64,000 nucleotides of DNA from Mesorhabditis belari (Eukaryota; Nematoda; Chromadorea; Rhabditida; Rhabditidae). The stretch spans positions 62,001 through 126,000 of the forward strand of contig CAUEEP010000864.1 of assembly GCA_958450365.1 (NCBI GenBank), in the 5' to 3' direction. Each line of letters begins with the position of its first letter. Positions within the stretch are counted from its first letter, which is position 1. Made by a program: the position numbers and the translations under genes. The notes beneath the pieces were generated by a model that saw only the letters and a list, made by a program, of their open reading frames with translations, did not search any database and was not told where the DNA came from. This document shows, piece by piece, positions 1-11,038 of the stretch.

Positions 1-620
1 GAAGAAAATAACAATTTGATTAAAGTGGATTGTAAAATTGGACTAGACGAGGAGTGGGACTTTGTAAGCACTTTGTCTAAGGCAAATTGGAACAAGATGA
101 GAAGACACAGATTGAAATGAATGATGTTGGACTCAAGAATTAGGCTTGAAAGTGAGTAAGCTTAACAAGGAGACCATTTGATTGATGATTTTAAGGAAAC
201 AAGTTGGAAATGTGAAGGATTTTGTTTGAATTCGGTTTAGAACTGGCTGTCAATTGGAGCACATCGTCGGGGTTTTCCGTGAATACTGATGTGACGGGAT
301 TTGCTCGGTTGATGGGCATCTGTAGAGCGAATCACATGGAATCTCGGGACCTCAGCGCCTAGAAATTGGAGATGAATAAAGTGTAGATGAACTTTGATTA
401 TCAACCGATTAACAGCTGGAGTTGCATTAAGTTTGATCAAGTTTATCTTAGCCTTATTGACTATCAATGAGCCGATAAAATGAAGGAATTGGCAAGGAAA
501 AGTTGTTAAAAATCTTCCTTTTCGCAAAGGCATCCGAGACTCGAGAAGAAGCACATTCAGACTCTCGAAAAGGCACCAAAATCCACCATCAAGTTTGGGA
601 TTATTTTTTGGCATGACTAA
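1..620. repeat. Dispersed repeat family R1, copy 1
   Basis: The first ~500 bases recur almost unchanged and in the same orientation at 29,405-29,900. Diverged or inverted pieces occur at 23,410-23,700, 24,540-24,800, 25,995-26,350 and 34,720-34,880. The open frame on the minus strand of this segment breaks at different points in each copy, so I treat it as noncoding. Seen directly by matching blocks; the family is not identified. Confidence 0.8.
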
Positions 621-3235
621 GCACTCCTATTAGGGTGGTGCAAAAGAAACTGCCCGATGGGTATCAGCTCTCATTTATCAGAAACGAGCGATGCTAACGG
701 CATTATTTTTTATGTTTTGTTCGCATATTTTTTTAGCATCTTATACAAACCTAGACCAAAAACCTTGTAAGTGTCCGGGGCCCATTTTTCGTGGAAAATC
801 TTTGACACACTGAAGATTGTTTTTGTTACTTTATATGCTGAACTGTTTCATTTTTAATCGTCTATATTTTAAAGTTAATAAATCTTAAAATATCTCTTAT
901 ACAAACTCTATAAGATCTTATACAAATAAAATAAACTCTCTTACACAAATTGCTTTTTAAATTTGCTTTAAATTTTAAATTAAAATTGCTCTAAAAACCT
1001 TGGATTTTACCTTGTAAAAAGAATAAAGTCAAAATCTACTCGTTTTTCCATTGGATTTTTTTTGCTATTACTAAGCTAATTAAAAATTCGATTTTTAATT
1101 AATTTCAATTGTTTTTTGACGTCAGTAATGGAAAGTATAGAAAAAGACAGGTGTTATTTTAAAGCAAAATGTCTGGAATGACTTGTGATAGAAAAAAGGA
1201 AAGCTTTCTAATGAGAAAAAGGAAGAGATTATTGCATTGTCACAGATTAAAGTTTGAGTCTAGACTTTGAAATTCCCATTGTATTGGATGGAGGATTGGA
1301 GGAAAACAAATGAAAGACCTGGGGATTGTTCGGGTTTTGTTCAAGCTCAGGTTCATTTTTCGTTCGATTAAAGTTAGAGAAATAAAGACGACAAATTAAT
1401 ATGCAAATTATCTAATATAATATATTTTATTAATGCGTTTTATTTCTTTCTGAATAAAGTATTTATATAAATGATTTATTTATAAATGATATTTTTTATA
1501 AATGATATAAATTCGCACCGAAAACTAACGAAAAGCCATTTTTCGAAAAAGCCAAGGCCAAACCGATTCTGAAATGAGTGGTCATAGATCTCTATCTCGA
1601 AGTGGACTTATATTCTAAATGTCAACTCTTTACAACCTTATCCTTTTCTTCTAGCTTTTGTTCTTAATGCTTGTTCTTAAACCTGTTTCTGTAGTTTTTT
1701 CAAAACTTTTCCTCTGATTCTATAAGAAGGACTGCAAAAGTCATTGATTATCTTTAAAGATTTAGATCATCTTTTTTGCATTTTGCTTTTTTTGACCTAG
1801 AGCTCCTTTTTTACAAATTTTAGTTAAGTGTGTGTTTTTAAAAACTACCATAATAAACATTTGATTCTTTTCATCGAAAAAATCAAATATTTTCCGAGCT
1901 GGTTTTTCTCAAATGGTAAATGTCAAATGGCTAGCATTTCATTGATAAATGGAAAAAAGATCCTTTAAAGATCAGCCCTTTCCTTATTCAACAAGCACGC
2001 ACCACTTGTTGTCCGATTCCTCCAGACTTGAGGTCGTTGTCCCACTTCGCAAAACATACCAATTTCTTTCTTGGCTCTTCCTCCTGATTGCAAATTCTTT
2101 CCATCATTCTTGGCCACGTTCCTCGGGGTCGAGATGCGACTGGTCGAAGCTCGCAAGCACGCTTCGTTGCATAGAAAAGACATCGATGGGAATGTCTTTT
2201 ACGTCAAAAATGTCAATTTTAATGTGTTTCATTGTTTCATTTGAATTCGAACGATTTTAATGTTTTTCAGCTATCCTTTCAGCTTCAAGCTATCCAAGCA
2301 ATGTTCTTTAAAGCTTAAACGCAAGCTTTCTGGCACATCTGCACCAAAATAATTCGTTTGACATCAAAAGGAAATGAACTTTTGTTAGAACGTGAAAATC
2401 GTGGATATCGTGGAAATTTTTACCCCAAAAACCGGTAATTTAGTTGCCAAGATGAACCGCTGCATTGAACCGCTGAAAATCGTGTGTTCACTTCGGAAAG
2501 AATTTGGAAAAAACCCGAACGGGTCATCTGGTTTTACTCGATTTTTGACTCTATTCAATTGAAAGTCCAATTTTGAAAAGCTTTTATTGTTATTGAAAAG
2601 CAGTTAATAATAATAATACTTTATTCACGCGAATATTCAATTCACGCGAATTCCTACTAATAGAGTACACAGATCTATTGGGTGAAATGAAAACTGCCGG
2701 CTATTGTCATATGTGGCAATTTGAGCACTTTCTTCAAAAGAAACCCATTTTGGTGTCAATGGAAAAGGTGTAGAGAATCAAAAATTAGGCTTAAATCCAG
2801 ATTTTCAGAATGATTCAAAAACTGGTTTTCAAGAAATGCCAAATCTACGAATTTTCACAAAACTTCCATTTTAAACGAAACTACTAAGTGTATCTTTTTG
2901 GAAATTTGGCAATAAGCCTAATTTTTGATTCTCTACAACTTTTCTATTGACACCAAAATGGATTTCTTTTGAAGAAAGTGTGAAAACTGGACATCAGACA
3001 TCTCCAGTCCTACATTTCTGAGTCTCACACTTCTCTCACACAGAAGCCAAAATCCTACTACGGAAGAGGAATCCGCAAACTGCCTGTGAAATGGGCAGAA
3101 GCCGAATGGAAATTATTTCGAATGAATTCATGGTTTTAGGTTGAATAAATTCTAGTTCAAAGTCCGGCAGTTTTCAATTCACCAACCCAATATGTCCGGT
3201 ACGTAATTACGGAAATTACGTCTATTATTATTAAA
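620..3235. repeat. Long repeat R2, copy 1 (same material as the arms of the 31-38 kb inverted repeat)
   Basis: This stretch matches the right arm of the big inverted repeat (35,163-37,205) in direct orientation and the left arm (34,260-32,230) inverted. It contains the inner part of the long-TIR family (about 1,000-1,600) and ends at 3,205, just inside the first protease-like exon, where the sequence switches to unrelated DNA. That junction, reading CCGGTACG, is shared with another truncated copy near 40,615. Frames such as 1,949-2,260 are conserved only because the DNA is copied. I see no gene in it apart from the exon edge. Confidence 0.8.
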
Positions 3236-4010
3236 AAGTTGTCTGTGATATTAACCTCAGTGCAATAAATTTATTAGAAAAAATTAAAGCTTCTTCATGC
3301 GTCGTGGTCCGTTCGAATGTTCACATTTATCGACCGTGTAGAATTGGCTGAAAGAAAAGGTTTTGAAAAGAAAAAAGATTTGATAGAGTACCAAAATCTG
3401 GGTGGTAGACAGTTTTTCTTTATCTAACAATGAGGAGCCTTCAACTTGATTTCTTTAGCAAAATTTCAAATAATCATTTGTTGCTGTGGATTTTTCCACG
3501 TAATCTCAAGCAATCAAATGTAAATTTTCACCAGAAACGTTTATAAATAAGATGAATTGAATCAGAACAAAGCAGAAGTTATTCAATTCGGATTTCAACG
3601 GGTCTTATTCATCTTTCAATTCAATTCAATTCCGATCTGAGTCCTTTTTTGATCCGAATTTAATAAGATCTGATCGATCCAAGTGCTTTTCTGTTTGGGT
3701 TGAGAATGCAAAACAGAACTTACACATTGCTCGAAGACTGCTGGTCAAGCGGATCTCCCAAACTCAGTTTCACTTTGCTGTAGAAAGGGCGATCATTTGG
3801 AGTCGAAACAAAATAGTAACACGCTCTTTGCTCTCCCTAAAAAGAAGAAAATAAAATTTGTTTTTTCTGCTGCAGATTACTAGGATTTCTAAACTCAAAT
3901 TAGATCCAAAATTAACTCATTCACCGATTCTCCGCATGTGTAGTTGACCCTGAGTTAAAATAAATCATTTATCCTTTTAACTAAAAGCTTTATGATCAAA
4001 AAACCTTTAA
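3236..4010. repeat. Repeat R3, copy 1, carrying copied exons
   Basis: Matches 40,615-41,390 in direct orientation; its distal part also matches 5,990-6,480. It carries a complete copy of the second exon of the Cys-rich gene of 41 kb (see 3,727-3,838). It keeps only the last ~25 bases of that gene's previous exon, cut near 3,956. A plus-strand frame around 3,310-3,440, with a possible start at 3,320, is conserved between copies but has no recognisable product. Confidence 0.75.
3727..3838 (-). pseudogene. Copied exon of Cys-rich extracellular gene (copy 1)
   Basis: On the minus strand this encodes the same ~37 residues as the intact exon at 41,137-41,249, beginning GEQRACYYFVST after a CTTTTTAG acceptor and ending before a GTAAGT donor. 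The preceding exon is cut down to its last ~25 bases, and the 5' half present at 41.4 kb is missing. It is therefore a gene fragment carried by repeat R3, not a gene. The family of the parent is unknown. Confidence 0.6.
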
Positions 4011-4149
4011 TAAGCATGATTCAGAAAATCTGTATGTGAAGAATGAAGGGACCCATTGCAAATAGCGAGAATTATAATGGCAGGGGATTGTCAGAGACAT
4101 CCTAGTTTTGCTCAGTTTGTCTAGGTTTCTGAGTGGATAGGAACTTTAC

Positions 4150-4950
4150 CTATTTTTCAAAATTGCTCAATTTCCCATTTTCCATTCAATTTTCCATTCG
4201 TGCAAGGAATGTTCCCATTCATCCTTTGAGTTCTTAACTGAGCTTCCAGCATCAAGATCTAAAATTGAATGAATTAGGGATGTGGCATTCATAAAAATGT
4301 AATCGCCGTATGCTTGACGAGGTCAACATTTGGTCGCACGTATTTTTGACAGTCGAGTCTAAAGGTCACTAAAGTTTTTAGGCATGTCACTAAGTCGGGC
4401 AATTCAACCGAAAACTGTTTTAGTCAATTTTGAGCTCAAATTCATTCAAGAATCGTTGTTTGGAATTTTCGAAAGAAGCCAATAGAGTTTTAAGGCCTAA
4501 AGCCTTAGAAAAGCCTAAGCCTTAGCCAATAAGAACGCTCTAAACGCGAGGGAAACTAAAGCAATGATGGCCTAAGGGTTTGGGCATTAGATCCTTACAA
4601 TTGGTTTGAGTCCCGCCACCCTCAAACCTTTTGCAACAAACAACAAAATAATATTTATCTGTTTTGTTGCAAAACAGACAAACTTTAAGGTTATAAACTG
4701 AACTGAAAAGATATTTGGAATATGTTGGATGATGTGAAAAGATATCCAACTGGTATTTGAAATTCGAGCTTTTTCTGAAACGATATTTCATATTTGCAAT
4801 CAAGGCTTTCTTTTTCTTTTTCTTTCACCCTCATTTTGCATTCCTATTCCTCATCCCCTTGTCAGATTTGTAGCTTTCTTGAAACTTGAAACTTGCGTGC
4901 AAGGAATGTTCCCATTCATCCTTTATTGCTTCTAGGCTTCTAGCGCTTCA
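4150..4950. repeat. Repeat R4, copy 1
   Basis: An inverted copy lies at 30,300-31,100, and smaller parts lie at 6,880-7,000, 8,160-8,225 and 39,655-39,760 (the block with GGGAACATTCCTTGC). The 87-residue frame on the minus strand (4,540-4,803) is identical in the 30-kb copy, but it is antisense to a tRNA-like stretch and has no other support. Confidence 0.7.
4556..4630 (+). other. tRNA-like sequence (possible SINE head or decayed tRNA)
   Basis: Contains TGGCCTAAGGGTTTGGG, close to a tRNA A box, and 33 bases later GGTTTGAGTCC, one base from the B-box consensus. The T and anticodon stems do not pair properly, so it is not a working tRNA. A second copy lies inverted at about 30,610-30,690. A tRNA-derived SINE head is one reading; chance resemblance is another. 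Confidence 0.3.
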
Positions 4951-5202
4951 TGGCGGATGTGGTTGTGATCAATATCAGCTGGCTGTTGGAGTTCCTAAAC
5001 TTTATGCTAAGCAAAACATTGGTGCAATTGAGAAAATGTAAAGAATACCAAATTTTCCATGTTATCAGGGCTGATTTGATAGGACATACTGTGGTTGTTC
5101 CGAGTCCGATAGATGATTCGTGTTGTTTCTAAAGCTTTGACTTTAATGTTTTAAGAAATCTATATTCGAGAGGAGAGGGCTAATCAAAATTAAGGCTTAG
5201 GC

Positions 5203-5448
5203 TTAGGCTCTCTTTTGAACAATCCAATTGTGAATTTCCACCTCAATTTCATTCACGCCTAGCCTTTCGGAACGCCGGGCTCTTTTCGTTGCTGGCACCT
5301 TCTCGAGGATATCCCTATCCGCAACCCATCTTCTAATCATTCCTACATTCACATTAAAATGAATAGCTGCCGATAATCTTCCATGCACATCCTGGTGCTT
5401 CACCACGTCAAGCTTGAAACCCGCTGTATAAGACTTGCGAGGTTGCAT
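5203..5448 (-). pseudogene. pogo/Tigger-like transposase, N-terminal DNA-binding fragment
   Basis: Starting at the ATG at 5,448, an 81-residue frame begins MQPRKSYTAGFKLDVVKHQD and continues with AAIHFNV, IRRW and a basic KRARR segment before an EIEVEIHNWI helix. This arrangement matches the first helix-turn-helix (psq/Brinker-type) and the start of the CENP-B-type second domain of pogo/Tigger transposases. The DDE catalytic domain is absent; the frame stops at 5,203. It could also be the first exon of a transposase-derived host gene, but I see no continuation downstream on the minus strand. The domain call rests on remembered family features, not on a search. Confidence 0.6.
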
Positions 5449-5529
5449 GATTTCTACAATAAAAAATATAAAACGTAAGGTTAAAAAAGAAAAAAAAGAA
5501 AAATTAATATCCATAAAAAAATTTCAGAA

Positions 5530-5720
5530 AAAAGTATTTTTTAGCAAAAACTGCTCTTATCTCTCGCTGTTATCAATGGAATTTTATGGTACATTCGATG
5601 CCGCTAGGCACCGGCCCTTTCCGTATTTTTGAGGCTTAGAAAGTCACAAAATTTCAGAAAAAAGTATTTTTTAATATCGGTCACAAAATTTCAGAAAAAA
5701 GTATTTTTTAGCGAAAACCG
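5530..5720 (+). repeat. Short direct repeats with AAATTTCAGAAAAAAGTATT
   Basis: The block ATTTCAGAAAAAAGTATTTT occurs three times (about 5,520, 5,652 and 5,688) with partly shared flanks. The 5,735-5,835 stretch is found inverted near 14,105-14,205. Confidence 0.6.
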
Positions 5721-5989
5721 AAAACCTCTTATCAGATTGTTTCAAAGATTGTTCTTCAAGTATATTTTGTGCTCGAAACACACTCTTTCTAGTCCACTTC
5801 TGAAGTTCTTTTATTCGGATTCGGACAATGAATGATTTGGTCACCACCTTTTCTCAAAATACAAATTATACAAAAATTGGAAGTTTCTCAAGCTTATCAA
5901 TTATTAAAAGTAAATCGTTCCTTTATTCTTCTTTGTGGACCAATTTCATTAAATCTTGACCTTATTACCGTAAGCTTGGTGAATCTGAC

Positions 5990-6480
5990 CGAGAGAGGTG
6001 AGTTGAATTGAATCAGAACAAAGCAGAAGTTATTCAATTCGGATTTCATCGGGTCTTATTCATCTTTCAATTCAATTCAATTCCGATCTGAGTCCTTTTT
6101 GATCCGAATTTAATAAGATCTGATCTGATCCAAGTGCTTTTCTGTTTGGGTTGAGAATGCAAAACAGAACTTACACATTGCTCGAAGACTGCTGGTCAAG
6201 CGGATCTCCCAAACTCAGTTTCACTTTGCTGTAGAAAGGGCGATCATTTGGAGTCGAAACAAAATAGTAACACGCTCTTTGCTCTCCCTAAAAGAAGAAA
6301 ATAAAATTTGTTTTTTCTGCTGCAGATTACTAGGATTTCTAAACTCAAATTAGATCCAAAATTAACTCATTCACCGATTCTCCGCATGTGTAGTTGACCC
6401 TGAGTTAAAATAAATCATTTATCCTTTTAACTAAAAGCTTTATGATCAAAAAACCTTAATAAGCATGATTCAGAAAATCT
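5990..6480. repeat. Repeat R3, second copy with copied exon
   Basis: Matches 3,545-4,040 and 40,965-41,390. It includes the Cys-rich-gene exon on the minus strand at about 6,178-6,289 (GEQRACYYF start) and the same 25-base remnant of the previous exon. The copy begins after different upstream sequence, so it is an independent insertion or duplication. Confidence 0.75.
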
Positions 6481-6483
6481 GTA

Positions 6484-6665
6484 AAAGTGTCCTACAAAAG
6501 TGTATACTAAAAGTGTACTACTAAAAGTGTACTACTAAAAGTGTACTACTAAAATTGTACTACAAAAGTGTCCTACTAAAAGTGTACTACAAAAGTGTAC
6601 TACTAAAGTGTACTACTAAAAGTGTCCTACTAAAAGTGTATACTAAGTGTACTACAAACGTACTA
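6484..6665 (+). repeat. Minisatellite, unit about 12-15 bp (TACTAAAAGTG)
   Basis: Roughly 13 imperfect copies of AAAAGTGTACTACT, with C/A variants, run head to tail. No coding potential is seen. Confidence 0.85.
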
Positions 6666-6724
6666 CTAAAAGGACACAAAAGGTCACAAAAGCGACGCTG
6701 GCTGTGTACTTCTGTGTACTTCTA

Positions 6725-7440
6725 GTTGTATTTCATTGAATCTTGACCTTAATAGCGTAAGCTTGGTCAATCTGACAAAATTCGACTAACGTTTAAAAAT
6801 ACTTTGAATTTTTAATTCAATTTTAGATCAATTCAATTAAGGACTCAAAGGAGCAATGGGAATATTCCTTGCGTGCAAGGAATGTTCTCATTCATCCTTT
6901 AATTTCTTAAGGATGAATGGGAACATTCCTGGCACGAATGGAAAATTGAATGGAAAATGGGAAATTGAGCAATTTTGAAAAATAGGTAAAGAGAGCAGGT
7001 TTTGAAAGTGACAAATGAAGAGAATGAATGATCTTTTCTTTGATATCGCTACCGATTGATACATTATTTGACATCTGCTTGCCCAGGGGGGAGGAGACGA
7101 GGCTATTTCTGCCAACGGCTCTGCCAATAGTTCACAATAATTGAATGGAAAATGGGAAATTGAGCAATTTTGAATTATTGATTGGGTTTGTTGGCAGAAA
7201 AAATACGTGCGACCAAATGTTGACCTCGTCAAGCATACGGCGATTACATTAAGATTACATTAAGAAAAGACGCTTCCGAGTAAGGCCCTTCAGTAAATCA
7301 GAAAATATCAATCAATGCCGATTGCAACGCGCGCACAAAAACAAGGGATCCCTTCATTATTCACATACAGATTTTCTGAATCATGCTTATTAAAGGTTTT
7401 TTGATCATAAGGCTTTTAGTTCAAAGGACAAATGATTCAT
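6725..7440. repeat. Repeat R5, copy 1
   Basis: Inverted relative to 39,350-39,900. A shorter third copy lies at 8,160-8,400, and parts of 8,550-8,800 repeat 7,250-7,450. The minus-strand frames here are shared by the copies only through DNA identity. Confidence 0.7.
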
Positions 7441-7842
7441 TTTAACAACATTCGAAAATGCTAAATAGTGGGGGAATATTGGGCCATTATAAATAAATTC
7501 CCAATCAAATCCACGCGATCCGCTCGAATTTGATTGGAGAAACTTGAGTGCCATCTTTTTGCTATCTTTTTGCTCTTCGTCTTTCTGCGAGTCTATTTTA
7601 GGATCACTCGCCGTCGAATCGAGGGGTGGGGTGAGACGGAGGCAGGCACGGAATGAGCCCCGGAGGAGATGAAAAAGGGGAAAACTGATAGTGAATGAAC
7701 AACCCCTTCTTGCCTTTAATGAATTCAGCCACTTTTTAGAAGGGGGCAGGCAGTTAGATTTCTTTTTCAAAGAGAAGCTTTTTCAAAATGGCATTATAAT
7801 TCGAATTGTTTGCAATGGTATCCCTTCTCCCTTCTTTACCAG

Positions 7843-8046
7843 GCTTTTGATGTTGCTTTAGCTCGCGATGACTTTTGCTCACAGTTAACCGAATATCGAC
7901 TTGCAATTGACAGCGCATCAAAAGAGGCTCAAATGAAAGGCAGAACAGTACCCTCGCGACAAGGAGTGCTTGTACAAACCATTGAGAGAATCGCAGCACG
8001 GTCAAGTGACACCAGTTCCCATCGATTTTCCTCCGATGGGAACTGA
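7843..8046 (+). CDS. Candidate coding exon, unknown protein
   Basis: Directly after a TTTACCAG acceptor a 67-residue frame opens with AFDVALARDDFCSQLTEY and ends at a stop at 8,044. It has ordinary amino-acid composition, unlike the low-complexity frames around it. No upstream exon was found and no family is recognised. A possible donor inside it (CAA|GTGACA near 8,008) would shorten the exon. It may belong with the exons at 8,827-8,958 and 9,318-9,431 on the same strand, with repeats inserted between, but the joining phase is not established. Confidence 0.45.
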   Translation, partial: AFDVALARDDFCSQLTEYRLAIDSASKEAQMKGRTVPSRQGVLVQTIERIAARSSDTSSHRFSSDGN

Positions 8047-8826
8047 ACTGAAACTCCTCGATTTTCAGTGATTATGGGTGTGGTACGTGCAGTAGTCTAT
8101 TGTGATAGAACTAGATAAAAGATTAAAACTTACAAGAAAATGAGACTTACAATTAAGAACTCAAAGGATGAATGGGAACATTCCTTGCACGAATGGAAAA
8201 TGGGAAATTGAGCAATTTTGAAAAATAGGTAAAGAGAGCAGATTTTGAAAGTGACAAATGAAGAGACTGAATGATCTTTTTTTTGATATCGCTACCGATT
8301 GATACATTATTTGACATCTGCTTACAGGGGGAGAAGAGGCTATTTCTGCCAGCGGCTCTGCCAATAGTTCATCCAAAATCGGCTCTGCCAAAATATTCTC
8401 TTATTTTCGGATCTCTCGTTCTTCAAAAACAAACCGTTTGCGCTCTTCGTTTGCGCTCAAAAAGAAACCGTTTGCGCGATGTGGCGGGATGAATATTCCC
8501 CAAAGGACTTCAATTTCAAATCCGTTCCCGTTCCAAAGGAGACTCCCAGAAAGATTACATTAAGATTACATTAAGAAAAGACGCTTCCGAGTAGGCCCTT
8601 CAGCAAATCAGAAAATATCAATTCCACTGACATCTTTTTATTTTCAGATACAAGAATGTCGATTGCAACGCGCGCACAAAAGTCCCTTCATTCTTCACAT
8701 ACAGATTTTCTGAATCATGCTTATTAGAGGTTTTTTTTGATCATAAAGCTTTTAGTTAAAAGGATAAATAATTCATTTTAACAACATTCGAAAATGCTAA
8801 TAGTGGGGAATATTGGGTCATTATAA

Positions 8827-9431
8827 GTAAAATCCCAATCGAATCCACGCGATCCGCTCGAATTTGATTGGAGAAAGCTTGAGCCGCATTTGTTGTCGGA
8901 GGAAGATCCAGAGAGCCCAGCAGAGAGTGACAAGGTCGACATCGAGTCGATATACAGGGTGCGGCCAAAATATCCGATCAGTGAGCTGAGAAATTGACTA
9001 AAGATCGCAATTAGGATTCTAAGGCTCAACTGAGCTATAGATTATTGTAGCCATCTATTTCATCTATTTCTAGCGAAGCGGAGGGGTCGATGCTGCTCAA
9101 AAAAATGATCTAAATTTTTAAAGATAATCAATGACTTTTGCAGTAGAATCAGAGGAAAAGTTTTGGAAAAACTACAGAAACAGGTTTAAGAACAAGCATT
9201 AAGAACAAAAGCTAGAAGAAAAGGATAAGGTTGTAGAGTTGACATTTAGAATATAAGTCCACTTCGAGCTAGAGATCTATGACCACTCATTTCAGAATCG
9301 GCGCTTGGCCTTCACAGAATCGGGGCAAACAATCGATCGAATCCCATTCATCGGACACCGCGACGACAGCAACAACTCCAGCCATCGCCACCCATTCATC
9401 TGCCAATGCACAGCCCGCAACATGTAGATGA
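8827..9431 (+). CDS. Candidate two-exon C-terminal gene portion, unknown protein
   Basis: Exon 8,827-8,958 encodes an acidic segment containing EFDWRKLEPHLLSEEDPESP and ends ESIYR at AGG|GTGCGG. Exon 9,318-9,431 follows a TTCACAG acceptor in the matching phase 0. It encodes a Ser/Thr/Ala-rich tail (NRGKQSIESHSSDTATTATT) ending at a TGA. Both exons are more GC-rich than their surroundings. The 5' limit of the first exon is only the preceding in-frame stop; no acceptor was identified. The intron between is mostly repeat family R2 DNA. No family is recognised. Confidence 0.45.
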
Positions 9432-9973
9432 AGGGCCTAATCAGAAAGCATCTAGATGAAGGGCCTAATCAGAAAGCATCTTTGATATATCTAGATGCAG
9501 GTCTAGATCCCATAAATCCATAAAAAAGACGAGATTTCTGGTTTTTTTTTTGCTTGATTTCTGATTGACGTAATATTGACGAATTGATTGATGTAATAGT
9601 TGAATTCCGAAGTTTGTAGAATAAAAACCATATAGTTTCGTCATTTTGTTGATCATAGATCCGTATGAAAGAGTTATTGCTTAATTTCACCCGTTTCCGC
9701 AAGCTATTGTTTCAAAATGATACCTAGAAAAGCGTATTCGATAATTTAGTCCTGGATTTCTTGCGTGCTGACAAAGCGAGCTCTGAATGCTATTTTTTGC
9801 GTTTTAAGTTCAACGGCTTTTTTAATGAGGAGCAAAAGGGAATTCTGACTGTTCAAACAAAAATCGAGCTAAAAATATTCTTTGAGTTTGCGGAAGTTAA
9901 AAACTGGAAAAATTAAGTTTGCCGGAAAGGTTGTGCTTGCCCGTTTTTGAGTAATATCTTAACAAAACAAGTA

Positions 9974-10195
9974 TACCGTATTTTCTCTAATAGTAGTGCA
10001 CCTCGGCGAGCCGAGTTGGCGACGATTTTACGGTTTCCAAGCTTTTACAGAAGCTCAACACTCAAATCCCCAACTAGATCTCATCGTCAGCTACATTTTC
10101 CGGCCCCACATCGATAGGTTCTGCTAAGCGGTTCTCGAGATTTCGAGCAATTTAGGCGACGCTCAGGGTGCACTACTATTAGAGAAAACACGGTA
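9974..10195. mobile_element. MITE with 28-bp TIRs and TA target duplication
   Basis: The ends are inverted copies: left TACCGTATTTTCTCTAATAG, right ending in its complement with one mismatch, continuing TAGTGCACC inside. TA lies at both outer ends, as expected for Tc1/mariner-type insertion. It is 222 bp with no coding capacity, so it would be mobilised in trans. The tips resemble a TIR type common in nematodes (from memory). Confidence 0.85.
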
Positions 10196-10199
10196 GTTA

Positions 10200-10766
10200 A
10201 CCTGAAATGGTTCTTAAGACTTAAAAAACAATGATCAAGTGGCCAAAGGACTTACCAAAATATCAAAATTTCTATTTAAACAGGCTTGTGAGTGAGCCGT
10301 TTTTGAGAATTTCAATTTTAACTTTCCACATCTGAAAGTATTTCATTTGAAGTAATCTTTTTATTGTTTTCTTTTGATTTCATCATTTTCTGAACAATTT
10401 TTGCGTGAAGCTCCAAAATTGTGAATGCATTTCAAGTTCATTTCAGTTCAATTTCAACATTTCTTAAAAAAAAATTTCTTTTTCAACAGCTTTACAAAAA
10501 CAAAAAGGAAACAAAGAAAAAAAAACGGTCTATCTCATAGAAATTATCGTGAAAATTGAAAATTAACGAAAGTTGGTGTCTCGAAAAATGCCTGGATCAC
10601 AGAAGGGAAAATATATGAAAATATTCAGCCTGTAAAGTGATAGCTTTCAAAAAACAAATCTCATCCAATGAAAATACAAAAGAAATGATATAAAATCGGA
10701 ATTTACAAGGCAATTTAGAGCTTAGTTTTTAAGGCTTAGAGTTTGATAGAGCTTCTGTAATGAAAT
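10200..10766. other. Intergenic stretch, nothing recognised
   Basis: AT-rich, A/T homopolymer-rich DNA without open frames, repeats shared elsewhere in the window, or splice-site pairs that make a convincing exon. Confidence 0.5.
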
Positions 10767-10991
10767 TACTGGACAATGAAATATAATATTTGAAAAACGA
10801 TCGTCACTTTCGCGCGTCTGTAACTCCCTTGTCTTTACCGTATTTCTAAATATTAATATTACCATTGTGTAGCCCTTGAAAAGAGCTTTCAGAAAATGTA
10901 GAACACTAATAGTTTAAACTCAAAGACAAGGGAGTTACAGACGCGCGAAAGTGGCGATCGTTTTTCAAATATCATATTTCATTGTCCAGTA
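10767..10991. mobile_element. MITE with ~65-bp TIRs, copy 1
   Basis: The arms are near-perfect inverted repeats: TACTGGACAATGAAATA and CGTCACTTTCGCGCGTCTGT on the left, and their complements on the right ending ATTGTCCAGTA. The centre is about 90 bp. A TA at each end fits a TA target duplication. A second, same-orientation copy lies at 51,730-51,950 inside an intron of the hlh-30-like gene. Confidence 0.85.
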
Positions 10992-11038
10992 CTGTACCTT
11001 TCCTATCTTTCCTATAATCTTTTCATCTGAAAATTCAT

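Noticed and set aside
1949..2260. 103-residue frame repeated at 33.2 kb
   Set aside because: Conserved only because the DNA block is duplicated; the third copy (36.0 kb) is broken and there is no splice or start context.
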